From Musa acuminata AAA Group (taxonomy: Eukaryota > Streptophyta > Magnoliopsida > Zingiberales > Musaceae), in NCBI RefSeq assembly GCF_036884655.1, contig NC_088335.1, forward strand, positions 44,138,501-44,202,500: a stretch of DNA of 64,000 nt, given 5' to 3'. Position numbers and translations under genes: made by a program. Positions 1-10,111 of the stretch are shown here, in pieces (position 1 is the stretch's first letter; the number at the start of each line of letters is the position of its first letter). The notes under the pieces were generated by a model. It was not told where the DNA came from. It ran no database searches and was given only the letters and a program-made list of their open reading frames with translations.

Positions 1-445
1 TCAATAGGAAGGGTCAATATATGCATTCATGAACACGGAAAAAATCTTCAGTTATTTGGACTGACAACTGGATTTTGTTTCATGTGCTTTCTCACCAAGA
101 AGCCTTGTCCACATATCGGATAGGGAAGGGATTCAACAAAACAGATGTTTTTTTCTTCAGTTCTTTGGGTCTGTGAACTCGAACTATTTTTGTTGAAGTG
201 ACCTGAAGATCTTAATATGCACTTAATCCAAGTTATTTGGGTCATCTCTGTCAAAATTGTAGGCATGACTAGACGGGACTGGCAAGGTAAAAGGTTGAAT
301 GCAGTCCAAAATATTGTCAAATGCTAAAGTTTTATGACACTAAAAATAAGTCTATAATTTTTTGACAAGCAAGTCAAATCTGTTGTGCCAAATACCATTT
401 ACAACAAGTGGATATAACAACATTTTTTGTCAACTACAACACCAG

Positions 446-840
446 GATGAAGCTTGGGCTGCTGGAGGAAGTGGCATCCTTCTGCGAACCACAAATGGAG
501 GAAAGACATGGACCCGTGATAAGGCTGCAGATAACATTGCGGCAAATTTATACTCAGTAAAGTAATATTTCTACACTGTGTCGGTTCTTATTATTGCATC
601 TATTCTCTCTGTTACCGGCATGATATGCCAACTTATGTCTTCCCATCATAATATTCTATCGGTAGATGATCGAAACAAATCTGATGATCAAGTAGATGTA
701 GAAAATCTTCGCACCCATGCACATCCTAGACTTGAAAATTAAAATGGTTCCTGATGAGCCCTTTTTTGTGCAGATTTGTCACTGATGAGAAAGGTTTCGT
801 TCTGGGAAACGACGGCGTCTTGCTTCGGTACCTCGGTTGA
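446..840 (+). CDS. HCF136: Photosystem II stability/assembly factor HCF136, 3' end only (last two exons)
   Basis: Partial gene; the 5' part lies before this window. Two coding exons are visible: about 446-561 (after a CAG acceptor) and 774-840, joined through a GT-AG intron at 562-773 that splits a Lys codon. The joined C-terminus contains EEAWAAGGSG-like and LRTTNGGKTW segments and ends in GNDGVLLRYLG then TGA. HCF136 is a lumenal thylakoid beta-propeller protein that binds cytochrome b559/D2 early in photosystem II reaction-centre assembly. The GGxGxLLRTxNGGxTW pattern is a blade repeat of the Ycf48/HCF136 family. I recognise the C-terminus from the family. The exact 5' limit of the first visible exon is inferred from the acceptor and from loss of homology upstream. 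Confidence 0.85.
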
Positions 841-1703
841 TAGTTGATGTAGCAGATCATTTGAGGAGATTCTTCTAGCTTTTGTAAAGATGGATACAAT
901 ATGCTCATTTTCTCGCTGTGAGATGCATTATGTTTCCACCACAAGTTGTACAAGATTCTACATCTTGCTTAAATCAAGAAACCCGACTCTAATTTGGGTG
1001 ATTGTAGAGTGAGGTTTTGCATGAATTTTGAACGCAAACTTTTCAGTAAATATTCTCCTTTTTGTTTTGTCATCCGTGTATATGACTTGTATCTATGTCA
1101 AATATACAATGCAAGATGGGTGCTCTATGCACAATTCAAAAAGAATTCCTTGTATTGCAATTACCCCAACCCTGTTCTTACTCTCCACATCCATCTACAG
1201 CACTCTAAAATTTGCCAGAATTAAAGCAGTCCATAACAGTTGATTAGTCTGGCAAAAAAAAAAGGTATTTAAGCTTAAAAAAGGGCATCTACTGGTATAA
1301 AATACTTCAATTACCGTATCTTTATAAATCATTCTTAATTTTAACTCTTAATTCCGATGTGGAATTAAACAGAGGTTTTACATTATTGTTGTCACTCATA
1401 TCAGGTCAATTAAAATTGCAACGGAAATCAACTCGATCGAGTCTTTCGTCACTGGCCAATACTGATTTAATGATGATGATGATGATGATGATGTAATTAT
1501 ATACTATGGTAAATATAAAATGCATGGATCATACTATAAAAATATTTTTCATAACACAGATAATGTTTGGACGAATCCAACATTGTGAGAATGAGAAAGT
1601 AATGAATTCCTTCTTATATAAATATTTTTTTAAAAAAATCTTTGATAATAAATAAAAAGGTGAAGGCATTTCATACCAAATATACTATCAATTGACATCT
1701 GAT
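841..1703. other. Intergenic spacer after HCF136
   Basis: This holds the 3' untranslated region of HCF136 and AT-rich spacer. A perfect (GAT)n microsatellite of about eight units lies at 1470-1493. The short open frames at 994-1243 have no recognisable domain and look like chance. I see no gene. Confidence 0.6.
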
Positions 1704-2077
1704 TGTGAGATGAGATCAAGTTACCCTTCACTTTAAGATTCAAAGCAGAAAATACAATCACAAGCTTTTCTCATCTATTATGACCAGGAAGATAATCACA
1801 AACTCCCTTCTCATTCTCTAAGAAACCTAATACAAGGGATTCCTTTTGAACTACTCAAACCCACATTTGGAGACTTCAGATTACTAACTTGAATGTCGGA
1901 GGGATCAAGTCAAGAAATCCCTCTCGACCTTAGTCTTTATGTATGTGTCACCTTAGAAGCTCAATATTTCTACCTTAGGAGCATGATAATTGTACATCGG
2001 AGACATCTCAGAGATTCCTATGCATACGGGTTTGGACCAGGTTGGGTTGACCAAGACGTCAACGATATTTTTCCCTA
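1704..2077 (+). repeat. 5' LTR of the decayed element
   Basis: About 374 bp. It aligns along its length with 4400-4927, sharing for example the GAACTACTCAAAC and GACCAAGACGT blocks and the closing GATATTTTTCCC. It is shorter than the 3' copy because it lacks internal duplications present there. The last bases read TA rather than the usual CA. Confidence 0.7.
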
Positions 2078-3421
2078 AAATTTTGGTGCTAGAAGGAGTA
2101 CCCAATATCATAGGAACATCTGCTTACTAATCCTCTCAATGAACACTCGAGTGAGGAGGCCCTGCCCTTAACCCGTAGTACTTTCGCTAGAGGGGACGAG
2201 AGGCAACAGCTACCATTTCCACATGTGGATACATTCATCTCAGTGTAAATATCGATATGATACATGCATCTATTAAATGACCCTGACCTACCTGCTCATC
2301 CCCGCTAAGATATTCCTGACCTCACCCAACATGTGTAGATGCTAATGGGCATGATGCAAGTTATATTCCGCTTTTGCTCTAGCTAGCCCAACAAGCAATG
2401 CCACCATCTCAGTCGTGATCCACAGCTCAACCATCATCGGCACTGACACCCACCAACACCAACATCTAACAAGATAAAAGGGGATAGCAAAGTGATACCA
2501 TGCCCCGATTCATAGATAATATATCCTTGTTCGACTGGCAAAGACCGAAGATATTGATTATGACGTCTTGCTCATCAATCATACCTCTCGAGGCGGTGGT
2601 GGTGGCAATAAGTCTATCACCCTCGGCTAGCTTTTTATCACATAGCCCATGAGCTAATGGCAACCAGGACTCCAGAGGCAACGGTGGTAACACGGTTGAT
2701 GACCACCCTAATCGACGTCCTCATGATTAATGGCAGCGTCATTGAGAGCAATGACTACCCTGTGATCTCGACTCCAAAGGTGAGGATGGCAACAAGTCCA
2801 TTACTCTCAGTTGGCTCTTCATGCACGTCGATGATGCATACATCGATGACATCACCAAGAGCGATGGCTATGCCTCCCCAGATTACCCCGTCCTTGAGCT
2901 CGATGACTTTGCCCTCGGAGGTGGTGTCGGTAGCCACTTAGCCTCCCACTCCACCCCTCTTTTCCTCGCCATTGACTCCGCCGCTGGAGGTGATCTTTAG
3001 TACCAAGACACTATTGAATTCCATCTTTGGTGAGGCAAAAGAAGGGGAGATCTTCGCGGTGCTGGGGGGCGAGTGGCTCTAGCAAGTCCACCTTAATTGA
3101 CTTCCTCATGATCTGTATTGTGCGAGAGAGCCTACAAGGTCCCATCACTCTCAATAGCAAGAAGTTCAAGGGATAGCTCCTCAAGGTGATCGTCACTTAC
3201 GTGGTCACTATCTACCTCAAAGATGAAGAGTTGGGTATATGCACTCATCGACCAACTTAGCCTCCGATCTGCCACTAAGACCATCAACGATGATGAGATC
3301 CAACGTGATGTCTCCGGCAGAGAGCATTGTCATGTGTCAATGGAAATTGACATCATCCACAAGGTAGAGAGGACTTGAAGTTCGCCATGGCAAGAGGACC
3401 CAAAATCTGCCACAGTGACAG

Positions 3422-3905
3422 GAAGACCCAAGATCCATTATGGCGAAGAAGATATATGAAATCTATCATGGCGGAAAGAAAATTTGAAACCCGCTACGAC
3501 GAGAAGACCCAAGATCCACTATGACAGAGAAGGGATGTGAAATCTATCATGGTGGAAAAAAGATTTGAAGCTCATCACGATGGGATGACCTGAGATCCGC
3601 TACGATGAAGAAGTGATATGAAATCCACTATAGTGGAAAGAAGATTTGAAGCCCATTATGATAGAGAAGAGACATGAAATTCACCATGGTGAAGAGAAGT
3701 TTTGAAGTTTGCCACACAGGATGACCTGAGATCCATAATGGTAGAGGAAAGATATGAAATCTACAATAGAAAAAAGAAAATTTGAAGCCCACCATGGCAA
3801 GAAGACTCAAGATCCATAACGACAGAGAAGGGACATGAGAAATCTATCATGACGGAAAGAAGATTTAAAGTCTGCCATGACAAGAAGACTCAAGATATGT
3901 TATAG
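3422..3905 (+). repeat. 81-bp tandem repeat built from 27-bp subunits
   Basis: The phrase GAAGACCCAAGATCC or a close variant recurs at about 3422, 3503, 3584, 3719, 3801 and 3883. Spacings are 81, 81, 135 (81+54), 82 and 82 bp. Each 81-bp unit is three diverged 27-bp subunits with a GAA-AT-CATGGCGGA-like core. All spacings are close to multiples of 27, so the array could once have been a 9-residue coding repeat. It lies inside the decayed LTR element, upstream of its 3' LTR. Confidence 0.75.
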
Positions 3906-3944
3906 TGGAAAAAGGACTTGAAATTCATTACGATGGAAGCATAG

Positions 3945-4250
3945 GGTCAAAAGTGCTTGAGATGCGTAAGTTATAAAAACCCGACCTATGCCAAGATAAA
4001 TTCACTATGGCGAAAGTGTAAGGTCAAATATGCCCGAGATGCATAAGTCGAGAAAACCTAACCCATGATAAGATAAATTTGTTATGGCGGAGACGCAAAA
4101 CCAAATGCACCCGAGACGCGTAAGTTGAAAAACTTGACCGCATTAAGATAAATCTGCTATGATGGAGATGCAAGGCCAAATACACTTGAGATGCGTGAGT
4201 CAGGAAAACCTGACTCATCCGAAAAAAAATCTGCTATGATAGAAACAAAA
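3945..4250 (+). repeat. About 77-bp tandem repeat, four copies
   Basis: GAGATGCGTAAGT-like phrases recur at 3961, 4038, 4114 and 4190 (76-77 bp period). Each is followed by AAAACCYGACC- and AGATAAATCTGCTATGG-like blocks. The array directly follows the 81-bp array and precedes the polypurine tract and 3' LTR, a position where plant LTR elements often carry untranslated-region tandem repeats. Confidence 0.7.
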
Positions 4251-4399
4251 GCCCAATATGACCAAACCACCTTAATCGAAAAAACATGACCCACAAGATA
4301 AGATCTTGAATTCTCTCATGTCGGACAAACTAAATAATGTACTTCAAACCCCTCTTACAAGAGCCCCAAAGTACGTTTTCACGGGAGGGGGGAATAAAA

Positions 4400-4927
4400 T
4401 GTGAGATTTAAGTCACCCTCCACCCATCTGGGTACATAGTCGAAAATTCAAAGCAAAAAAACAATCATAAGCTTCCTTCTCATCCATTATAATAAAGAAA
4501 GAAATCACAAGCTTTGAAGACAATCACAAGCTTCCTTCCCATCCATTATTAACCAGAAAGGTAATTATAGACTCCCTTCTCATCCTCTATATATAAAAGG
4601 AAACCCAATACAATGGACTCATTTTGAACTACTCAAACTCACATTTGGGGATTTCATATTACTAATTAGAATACAGAAGGGACCAGGTCAAGAAACCCCT
4701 CCTTATCTCTGTTTTGGTGCAAGTGACACCTTGAGAGCATGGTATTTTCACCTTGGGAACACGATATTTCTACCTCGAAGACATCTCGAATATTTTTATA
4801 TATACGAGTCGAGATCATATCAGGCTGACCAAGACGTTAATGATATTTTTTTCTTGAATATTTTTATATATACGAGTCGAGATCATATCGGGTTGACCAA
4901 GATGTCAATGATATTTTTTCCCTGTCA
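4400..4927 (+). repeat. 3' LTR of the decayed element, with internal duplications
   Basis: About 528 bp, starting TGTGAGATTTAAG and ending near CCCTGTCA. It is about 150 bp longer than the 5' LTR. A 65-70 bp block (ATTTTTATATATACGAGTCG...) is present twice in tandem at about 4789-4920, and an AATCACAAGCTT-containing block near 4490-4560 is also doubled. Confidence 0.7.
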
Positions 4928-6034
4928 AATTCTTATTTTGATTTTTTATTTTTGTGATCCGATCGAACTATCCAATCCGATCCAATCCAAGTTTTATAAC
5001 TATATTGTAGATTCTAAGATGAAGTGCGACCACATGATGATAGTGACTCAGAGACAAGATGTACAGAAATACACCCCAACATGAGTTGGATGGATCCACA
5101 CGAGAGAAAGATTTGGAAGAAGAAGGTTGCCGACTTCTTCTTCTTCTTCTTCCTCTTCTTCCGAGCCAATAATTGTCATCATCCAAGAAACACACAAATT
5201 TGCATTCAAACATGCATGGAATCAGAATTATTGTTTGCTCCAAACGCTCACCGACAACATAGCCAGTAGTGTTGAACTGTTGAAGTCAATTCTATCTAAT
5301 ATTTCCTCATAATTAGTCTTACATGTTAGGATATGATCATATTACTTTGTACCATGGGACAAAATGAGCAAGTAGAGTTACTAAGAGATGAGTAATGATG
5401 GTGAATAAAATTATTATTATTATTTGTATTTCTGTATTAGAAATTATTATTATTATTATTATCTTTTGTCACATATTAAACTTTTAATTCCTCTCTAAAG
5501 AATAAATTACTTCTCCTAACATCATCATTTTTCTTTCTTTATGCTTCCCATGTCCCTTGTTTTCTGTTTTTCTACCATATGATCTATATATTTGATGAGA
5601 TGGATTTAAACTTCTTTTGGTGGATTTCATGTGCTTGTTTGCACAACCATTCTGTCAACTATTTCCTTTATCAAAGTTTTTCTAAAGCCTATCACATATT
5701 CATTGTTTTTATGACCTTTTGAATTCTTTATCCTTCTTCTTTTTCTTCTTCAATCTTCCTCTTCAGTCTGCTCCTAAATAATAGCTTACTTTTCCTACCA
5801 TTATTGAGTTTCTTCACATATTTTCTTTATGTTCCTCATGTTCCTTAATTATCTTTTCCTCTACCTTATAGACTACAATTGATGAAATTGATACAAACTT
5901 CTTCTTGTGGAATCATTTTCTAAATCAAAGTTTTCCAAAGCCCCATGACATCTATCTTGACATCTCTCTTGCTTTTGAACAAGTTGTAGATTTCCTATTT
6001 AAAAAGGGAAGAACATATGGTATCTCTCTCTCTC

Positions 6035-6082
<48 letters not shown>

Positions 6083-7771
6083 ATAGAATCTATGTTAACC
6101 ACTTGTTGATTATAATGCATCCTTAGAGCCTAAAATAATTCACAACAGAGACTGACAGTTTCTGCACTTAGCCCACTGCTTTTGGTTTTTATCACACACA
6201 GCTTGTCATGCATTGAGATGCCCCTTTGTTGCACATTGTGATTGTGATGTTTTAACAACCTACACATCCATCTAAAAAAGGGAATCTAATAATATTATCT
6301 CATTCATTTGTACAGTAGCTTGTGACTTGTAATAGGATATTTTGATCATTGATCTCAAAATATTTGTTTGTAAATAGCTATTCAGATGTGGCTTTCCAAA
6401 TGCAATCATTATTTTTACAATTTAGAGGAAAATTGTATGGAATCAAATAAGTTGGAGATGCTAATATTTAGAACTCTTGAGTCATTTGATCTCAAGAACT
6501 GTACCCCTGCTACAAACATTATCATGCTGTAAGATTCTTAGTTTAGTTTAAATGAGATTTTGAATCATAGCACCCAATGCAACAATTATGTCAGCTTTGC
6601 AGAGATGCTTGAAATCCCAATGCATTGAAACAAGCAATGCTTTAACCATGAAATCAAAGGTGAAGAACATATCCCAAAACAATCAATAATTAGGACAGCT
6701 GAAGGATTTATAAGATTCAACAATCCCCCTTCAGTTTCAATCATCTCACATACTTCAAAGTGTAAATTCACCAGATGTACAACCCTCATGACCAGCTCAT
6801 GTATTATTAATCATCAATTGTCCAAAGGAAGAAACCCAAAAGAAAAGTAAGGTGCAGAGGCCCTATGGAATCATCACTTGCTTGTCTTCTATGATATGAT
6901 ATTTTCTGTTAGTTTGGTTTATGTGGATTAAACATTGACTTATCTATTTATTCAATGATCCTCGAGAGTATAAATTGGAGGTAAGAGAGTTCAGAGCACA
7001 AGACATGTTGAATACTTAGAGTTTATGGAGGATATTTTTCTCAATAAAATTTTAGGAAACCACTTGGAGAGTATAAATTTTATATGTCAAGCTAAATGGA
7101 AGATGTGGTCCATTGGAAACAGACACATTTTCCACCACCTTGTCTATATATGAAGGCATCCTAATTGTGATTATTTCTTGGATTCTTCAACAACCTACAA
7201 ATGCATCTGAATATGGAACATAATCTACTTCACTTTTCGGTAACTTGCAGTGATTTCTAATTGTTTTTTGACCGTTCACTTGCAAAAATCTATCCACAAG
7301 TGGCTTTCCAAATGTTGATACTTGTTATGATTCTGAGTAAAAAGTGTTTAATATCAAGATGTGGTGGAGATATGAATGCCTCTGGATTTGGAATAACCAA
7401 AACAAATATCAAGTGTGTATCATGTGCCAATTGTAGTCAGACTCATCCCTAAACATGTGGACACCTTTGCTGATGAATGAGGAAAGCAAAGGAAAGCTGA
7501 AGAACTCAATCAAACTCAGAATGACAATTAGGATACTTAGAAGCTTTACAATATCTGAAAACAGCCTTCAGTTTCGATGATCTGATATATCTAGAGCTTA
7601 CTACACAAGGTAGGAATGAGAACAAATCAGTAGGTGGCAAAATTTTGAAACTGAATCAGAAGTAAACTTCACCAAGCAATGTACACCACTCAGATCTACT
7701 GAACTATACAGAAAGAAAAACTCGGTGTCGCGAGGTGTAGAGGTTGAGGAGGACAGTGGAGAAGCACACAG
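4928..7771. other. AT-rich intergenic region with microsatellites, no gene seen
   Basis: This holds a (TTC)n run at about 5131-5160, (ATT)n runs within 5410-5462 and a long (TC)n run at 6021-6082. Two stretches (about 5480-5700 and 5760-5960) resemble each other in their TTTTCTTTATGCTTCCCATGT-type phrases and in a later line about a GATGAGATTGATA segment, so they may be an old local duplication. Short open frames have no recognisable domain. The right end probably includes the 3' UTR of the minus-strand NPH3 gene. Confidence 0.5.
6021..6082. repeat. (TC)n microsatellite
   Basis: About 60 bp of nearly pure CT dinucleotides with two interruptions. It produces a meaningless poly-Ser-Leu open frame. 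Confidence 0.95.
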
Positions 7772-10044
7772 CTAACAGAGCCTTGACAGTCCCCTAGCAT
7801 TGTGGTAGGACTTGTTGTTGACCATCTTGGACATCTGACCTTTCATCTCCCGGCACACTTTCTCCAGCTCCATCACCCTGTTCTGCATTCTTTGCAGGTT
7901 GAACTTTAGCTCTTCCTTCTCGTCCAGTAGCTTTGGAGAAGCCCTCTTGTGCTCCACTGGCACGGCACATTTAACTCTTCTTAGCTTCTGATCTGTGCCA
8001 TGCCTGTCATCTACATTAGTCCTAATCTGGAGCTTGGATTGCTGCGAGGCCAGTGCTTGCACTGCAATCCCTGGTGGGATCCTCCTGTTCTTTGCAAGGT
8101 CTTTGCAGGCCTCGAGCGTGAGCTTCTCGTAGTTCAGGCATCGACACAGCCTCGTTCGCTCCTCGATAGAGAGTGTTGGATGTGACTGAGGCAAGATCAA
8201 ACCAAATCAGCAATGACCGAAGGCAGATATGTGATCATGATCATGAAAGCATTCAGGTCAGCTAGTAATGATAAGAAATGAATTCATGTCAGGAATCTGC
8301 TGACTTCATATATAGCTGATCACTTGCAAACAGAAATATAGGATTGGGTTGTCATCAAGCACCAGATAGAACAGGATTGAATTGTGCCTCTGAAGATGTG
8401 GTACTTATTTGAGCTAGAAATGAAACAAAAATGTAAAGATCAAAAGGGAATTTTTTTTCCAACCTCCTACCAATTTATCCAAATGAATGAAGAACTACAT
8501 TTCTTGAGAACACATTGCAGAGCTCACAGAAACATCAATGATTAAGCAGTTCCTTTCTTGCTTCTAGTAGTACTCTGTAACAAAGATTTAGAGAATTTGC
8601 AGAAGTTCTTGTACTCTTCATGTTCACCCAAACGACTGCCTATCTCTACATGCAATCAAACTGTAATCCAAGAAAAGAATTAACCGTAAAGGTGTTCGAT
8701 GGTTTACCTCAAGATAGATGTCTAAGGCTCTGTAGACCCCATCAAAGTAGTCTCTAGCAGAGTCTGGGAGGCTCTCAGCCAGTCCAAGAAACTTAGAGAC
8801 CTTCAAGCTCTGGTCAGGGGAGATCTCGCCCAAGTACTTGTCAATTAGCCTTCCAACCTTCTTCATCCTCTGCAGGGATGAAGCATTGCTCTCCTCAGCA
8901 CCCACAAAGATCCTGACCAGTCTCACCACCAGATTCACATCATAGGCACCATCATTGTGACCGGAGACCAAGAGATCATCCAAGGTGGCTTGGTCGAGCA
9001 TGAGGCCCATCAACATCTCCAGTTTTTGCCTGCACTCCCTGCTGAGTCCCAAGCCAGAGACCACTCTCAGAACCCAGAAGAGTCCTCTGCAAGAAAAGGC
9101 TGTTCTTCCCATCAGTGCCACTCCATAGACTGCAGTGTCCGCGAGACCACCGTACTCTTCCTTGCCCTGCCCATGATTTCCACCACCACCACCACCACCA
9201 CCACCACAAAAGCTTGGCTTTTGGCCTGCAGCTTTTAGGTAATACAAGAGAAACCTGGTCAAGATGAGGTTCCTGTTGTCGGTGCCATAGGCTCCGAGGG
9301 CCTTCATCATCTTCTCTATGATGGTGGGGGACAGATTGGTGAGATCGTCGAACCACCACTCCCTACCGAAACAAGGCTTGCTGGCCTCGGAAGTCTTGGT
9401 GGATGAAGAGCGCATTAGGCCGGAGGTCTCGGGCGACGAGGAGGAAGAGGAGGAGGAAGGGCAGAGTGTCGCGGACGTGAGCGGCGTCCCTGAATTGGCC
9501 GAGATCTTCTCGAGGAGAGAGGAGATGAGCTTGTAGACCAGGCCGGAGGAATCAGCGGTGGGGAACAAGGTCTCGCAGCTCTTCAAGGCCGTCAAGATCT
9601 CGCTCCACGTCCAGTAGAAGAGGCCTTCCAAGAACGTCTCCGTCTGCCTCAACAGATTGCAAGCGGCGACCTCCTCGGTCATCTCAAGAAGAATCGCAGA
9701 GCAGTGGAGGACACAAACGTTGGCTGGGCTCATCGCGATGCTCCCGCCGTTGTAGCAGAATCTTGACACCAACTCGAACCCATCCGGGCCGCCGGGGAAC
9801 TCCATCATCTTGAGCGCCGCCCAGCCTTTGCCTTGGCTTCTCTTGCGCTCCTGCTTCACCATCTTCTTCATCCTCCCCGAGAACGAGCAGATGGTCTTCT
9901 GCATTAGAGCCAAGACACAACAAGATTCAGATTTCTTGAAACGATTCATCACATGAGAGGAAGGGGTTAAAGATCGAACACCTCGTGGAGGAGGAAAGTG
10001 TGCTGCCCATCGACAAGGACCTTGAGATCACAGAGCTCATGCAT
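7772..10044 (-). CDS. BTB/POZ domain protein of the NPH3 family
   Basis: Three coding exons: 9982-10044, 8708-9898 and 7772-8185, with GT-AG introns in phase 0, giving 555 residues. The start ATG at 10044 begins MHELCDLKVLVDGQ, the usual opening of the BTB fold, which continues after the 83-bp intron as KTICSFSGRMKKMV. WWFDDLTNL near residue 202 opens the NPH3 domain. VYRALDIYLE joined to SHPTLSIEERTRLCRCL spans the second splice and is a strong NPH3 signature. The C-terminus (EEKEELKF..MELEKVCREM) is a short coiled coil. A nine-Gly run lies near residue 253 and a Ser run near 170. The family supplies substrate adaptors for CUL3 ubiquitin ligases and phototropin/auxin-transport scaffolds at the plasma membrane. 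The sequence looks closest to the short At3g19850/At1g50280-like group, but that is from memory. Confidence 0.9.
9181..9207. repeat. (CAC)9 microsatellite inside NPH3 coding exon 2
   Basis: Nine CAC triplets on the plus strand read as a run of nine Gly codons on the minus strand, between the NPH3 motif blocks. Length variation here would keep the reading frame. Confidence 0.9.
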
Positions 10045-10085
10045 GGCTCCTGGACGCCAAGAAAGATGGGATGAAAGACACTAGG

Positions 10086-10111
10086 GGAGGAGGAGGAGGA
10101 GGAGGAGGAGA
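10086..10111. repeat. (GGA)n microsatellite in the NPH3 5' leader
   Basis: About eight GGA units on the plus strand, i.e. a (TCC)n pyrimidine run on the NPH3 mRNA strand, 42-67 bases upstream of the start codon. Such pyrimidine runs are common in plant 5' leaders. Confidence 0.85.

Larger units (their letters stand above)
1704..4927 (+). mobile_element. Decayed LTR retrotransposon, probably Ty3/gypsy-type, non-autonomous
   Basis: Two related direct repeats starting TGTGAGAT (1704-2077 and 4400-4927) flank about 2.3 kb. Just after the 5' repeat is TTTTGGTGCTAGAAGGAG, at the place expected of a tRNA primer-binding region. Just before the 3' repeat is a purine-rich tract (4381-4399), as expected of a polypurine tract. 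The interior has no intact ORF. Stretches at about 2460-3370 look like broken coding sequence with many stops, and no reverse transcriptase or integrase motif is visible. From 3420 to 4250 it is made of tandem repeats. Flanking 5-bp sequences do not match, so no target-site duplication is claimed. The superfamily assignment rests only on layout and is tentative. Confidence 0.7.

Noticed and set aside
2466..3196. Several 60-90 codon frames inside the decayed LTR element
   Set aside because: They overlap on both strands, are broken by stops and show no motif I can name. I treat them as eroded element sequence, not genes.
8976..9359. 127-codon minus-strand frame with a Trp run
   Set aside because: An alternative frame of NPH3 exon 2 through the GGT repeat.
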